Below are positions 63,627 to 64,000 of a DNA stretch of 64,000 nucleotides, piece after piece. Under the pieces are notes generated by a model. That model made no database searches, had not been told where the DNA came from, and saw only the letters and a list, made by a program, of their open reading frames with translations. Source of the DNA: DATKBT01 sp035546295 (GTDB lineage: Bacteria; Acidobacteriota; Thermoanaerobaculia; Multivoradales; Multivoraceae); assembly GCA_035546295.1 (NCBI GenBank), contig DATKBT010000164.1, positions 1-64,000 of the forward strand, in the 5' to 3' direction. The position numbers and the translations under genes are program-made. How positions within the stretch are numbered: the first letter of the stretch is position 1; each line of letters opens with the position of its first letter.

Positions 63627-64000
63627 GCGACGGCACGACGACCACCGAGCCGCGCGCGGGGTTCGCCGCGGCGGCCGGCGACGACGGCGGCAGCGACGAA
63701 GGCGGCAACGACGGAGTGCCGTTCCGGCTCGAGCGCCGGCAGGATCGCGTCGCAGTGCTCTGGTTCGACCTCCCGAACCGCAGCGTCAACACGCTCGATC
63801 CGTCGCTCGTCGCGCCGCTTCGCGAGGTCCTCGCCGACGTGGAGGGCGATCCCGGTGTCGACGCCCTGGTGCTCGCCTCGGCCAAGACCGACAGCTTCGT
63901 CGTGGGCGCCGACGTCGAGCTGCTGAAGCAGGTCGGATCCGAGCAGGAGGGGCGCGAGCTGGCGCTCGAGGCCCAGGACGCCACCAATGCGCTCGAGGCC
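63623..64000 (+). CDS. Beta-oxidation multifunctional alpha subunit (FadJ-like), partial
   Basis: The first 126 codons of a gene that runs off the window. After a Gly/Asp-rich leader (about 1-32) it enters an enoyl-CoA hydratase fold: FRLERRQDRVAVLWFDLPNR, SVNTLDPSLVAPLREVLADV and LVLASAKTDSFVVGADVELL, where GAD is the oxyanion-hole region of the crotonase fold. ATG 63623 has GGAGG upstream and overlaps the thiolase stop. The missing remainder should hold the 3-hydroxyacyl-CoA dehydrogenase domain. Confidence 0.88.
   Translation, partial: MSDGTTTTEPRAGFAAAAGDDGGSDEGGNDGVPFRLERRQDRVAVLWFDLPNRSVNTLDPSLVAPLREVLADVEGDPGVDALVLASAKTDSFVVGADVELLKQVGSEQEGRELALEAQDATNALEA

Overview
This is a GC-rich (by eye near 70 percent) 64 kb chromosomal window from a Gram-negative, respiratory, environmental bacterium. 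A PadR regulator overlapping an ADOP-type MacB/FtsX permease, an IPTL sorting motif, porin and lipoprotein genes, and many one-off stress and sensory genes fit Acidobacteriota (a Thermoanaerobaculia-like lineage) best. Myxococcota or another delta-type lineage cannot be excluded, and this taxonomy is inference. I see no rRNA, tRNA, CRISPR array, prophage or transposase gene.

Layout. 0-2 kb: arsenite methyltransferase arsM with a SigZ-like ECF sigma factor and a frameshifted small gene, all on the minus strand. 2-7 kb: two DUF892 ferritin-like genes, then padR and its ADOP permease. 7-14.6 kb: a large secreted repeat protein broken by several single-base losses and a metallo-beta-lactamase-fold gene, both losing their 3' ends where they face a compact toxin-antitoxin-like island (AbiEii-like nucleotidyltransferase plus an unnamed partner, divergent from an Xre/RES pair). 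14.9-19.2 kb: a porin, a PstS-like binding protein and a GGDEF-EAL protein in one operon. 19.2-24.2 kb: a three-subunit formate dehydrogenase whose catalytic subunit is read through an in-frame TGA as selenocysteine, with a SECIS hairpin directly after it. 24.4-32 kb: TerC, DUF2254, an SDR, an orphan sensory-rhodopsin-transducer gene, a trehalose-phosphate-synthase-like gene and a secreted protein. 32-35.9 kb: a glycosyltransferase, a Nif11-like peptide, a soluble histidine kinase, an internally deleted LigD gene and DUF2071.

36-51 kb is a signalling region: a dCache-like hybrid kinase with a stand-alone receiver, a tandem-MEDS/GAF hybrid kinase, a CheB-CheR-PAS-kinase fusion, and a kinase/NarL-type regulator pair whose kinase is a paralogue of the one at 33 kb. 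Three copies of a related palindromic intergenic repeat (about 36.0, 41.6 and 51.1 kb) lie in or at the edges of this region. 51-62 kb holds a CgeB-like glycosyltransferase, small membrane and stress proteins, a baeRF-type protein divergent from a cupredoxin lipoprotein behind a tandem repeat, a CaCA exchanger, an epimerase and an NtrC-type regulator. 62.3-64 kb starts a fatty-acid beta-oxidation operon (thiolase, then the hydratase/dehydrogenase subunit running off the end).

A recurrent theme is damaged genes: DUF6916-like, the repeat protein, the metallo-beta-lactamase, LigD, a luciferase-like oxidoreductase and a 37-codon remnant. Some could be assembly errors; the internal deletions and the breakpoints flanking the toxin-antitoxin island look more like real decay or rearrangement. 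The formate dehydrogenase is not one of these: its internal stop has a complete bacterial selenocysteine signature.
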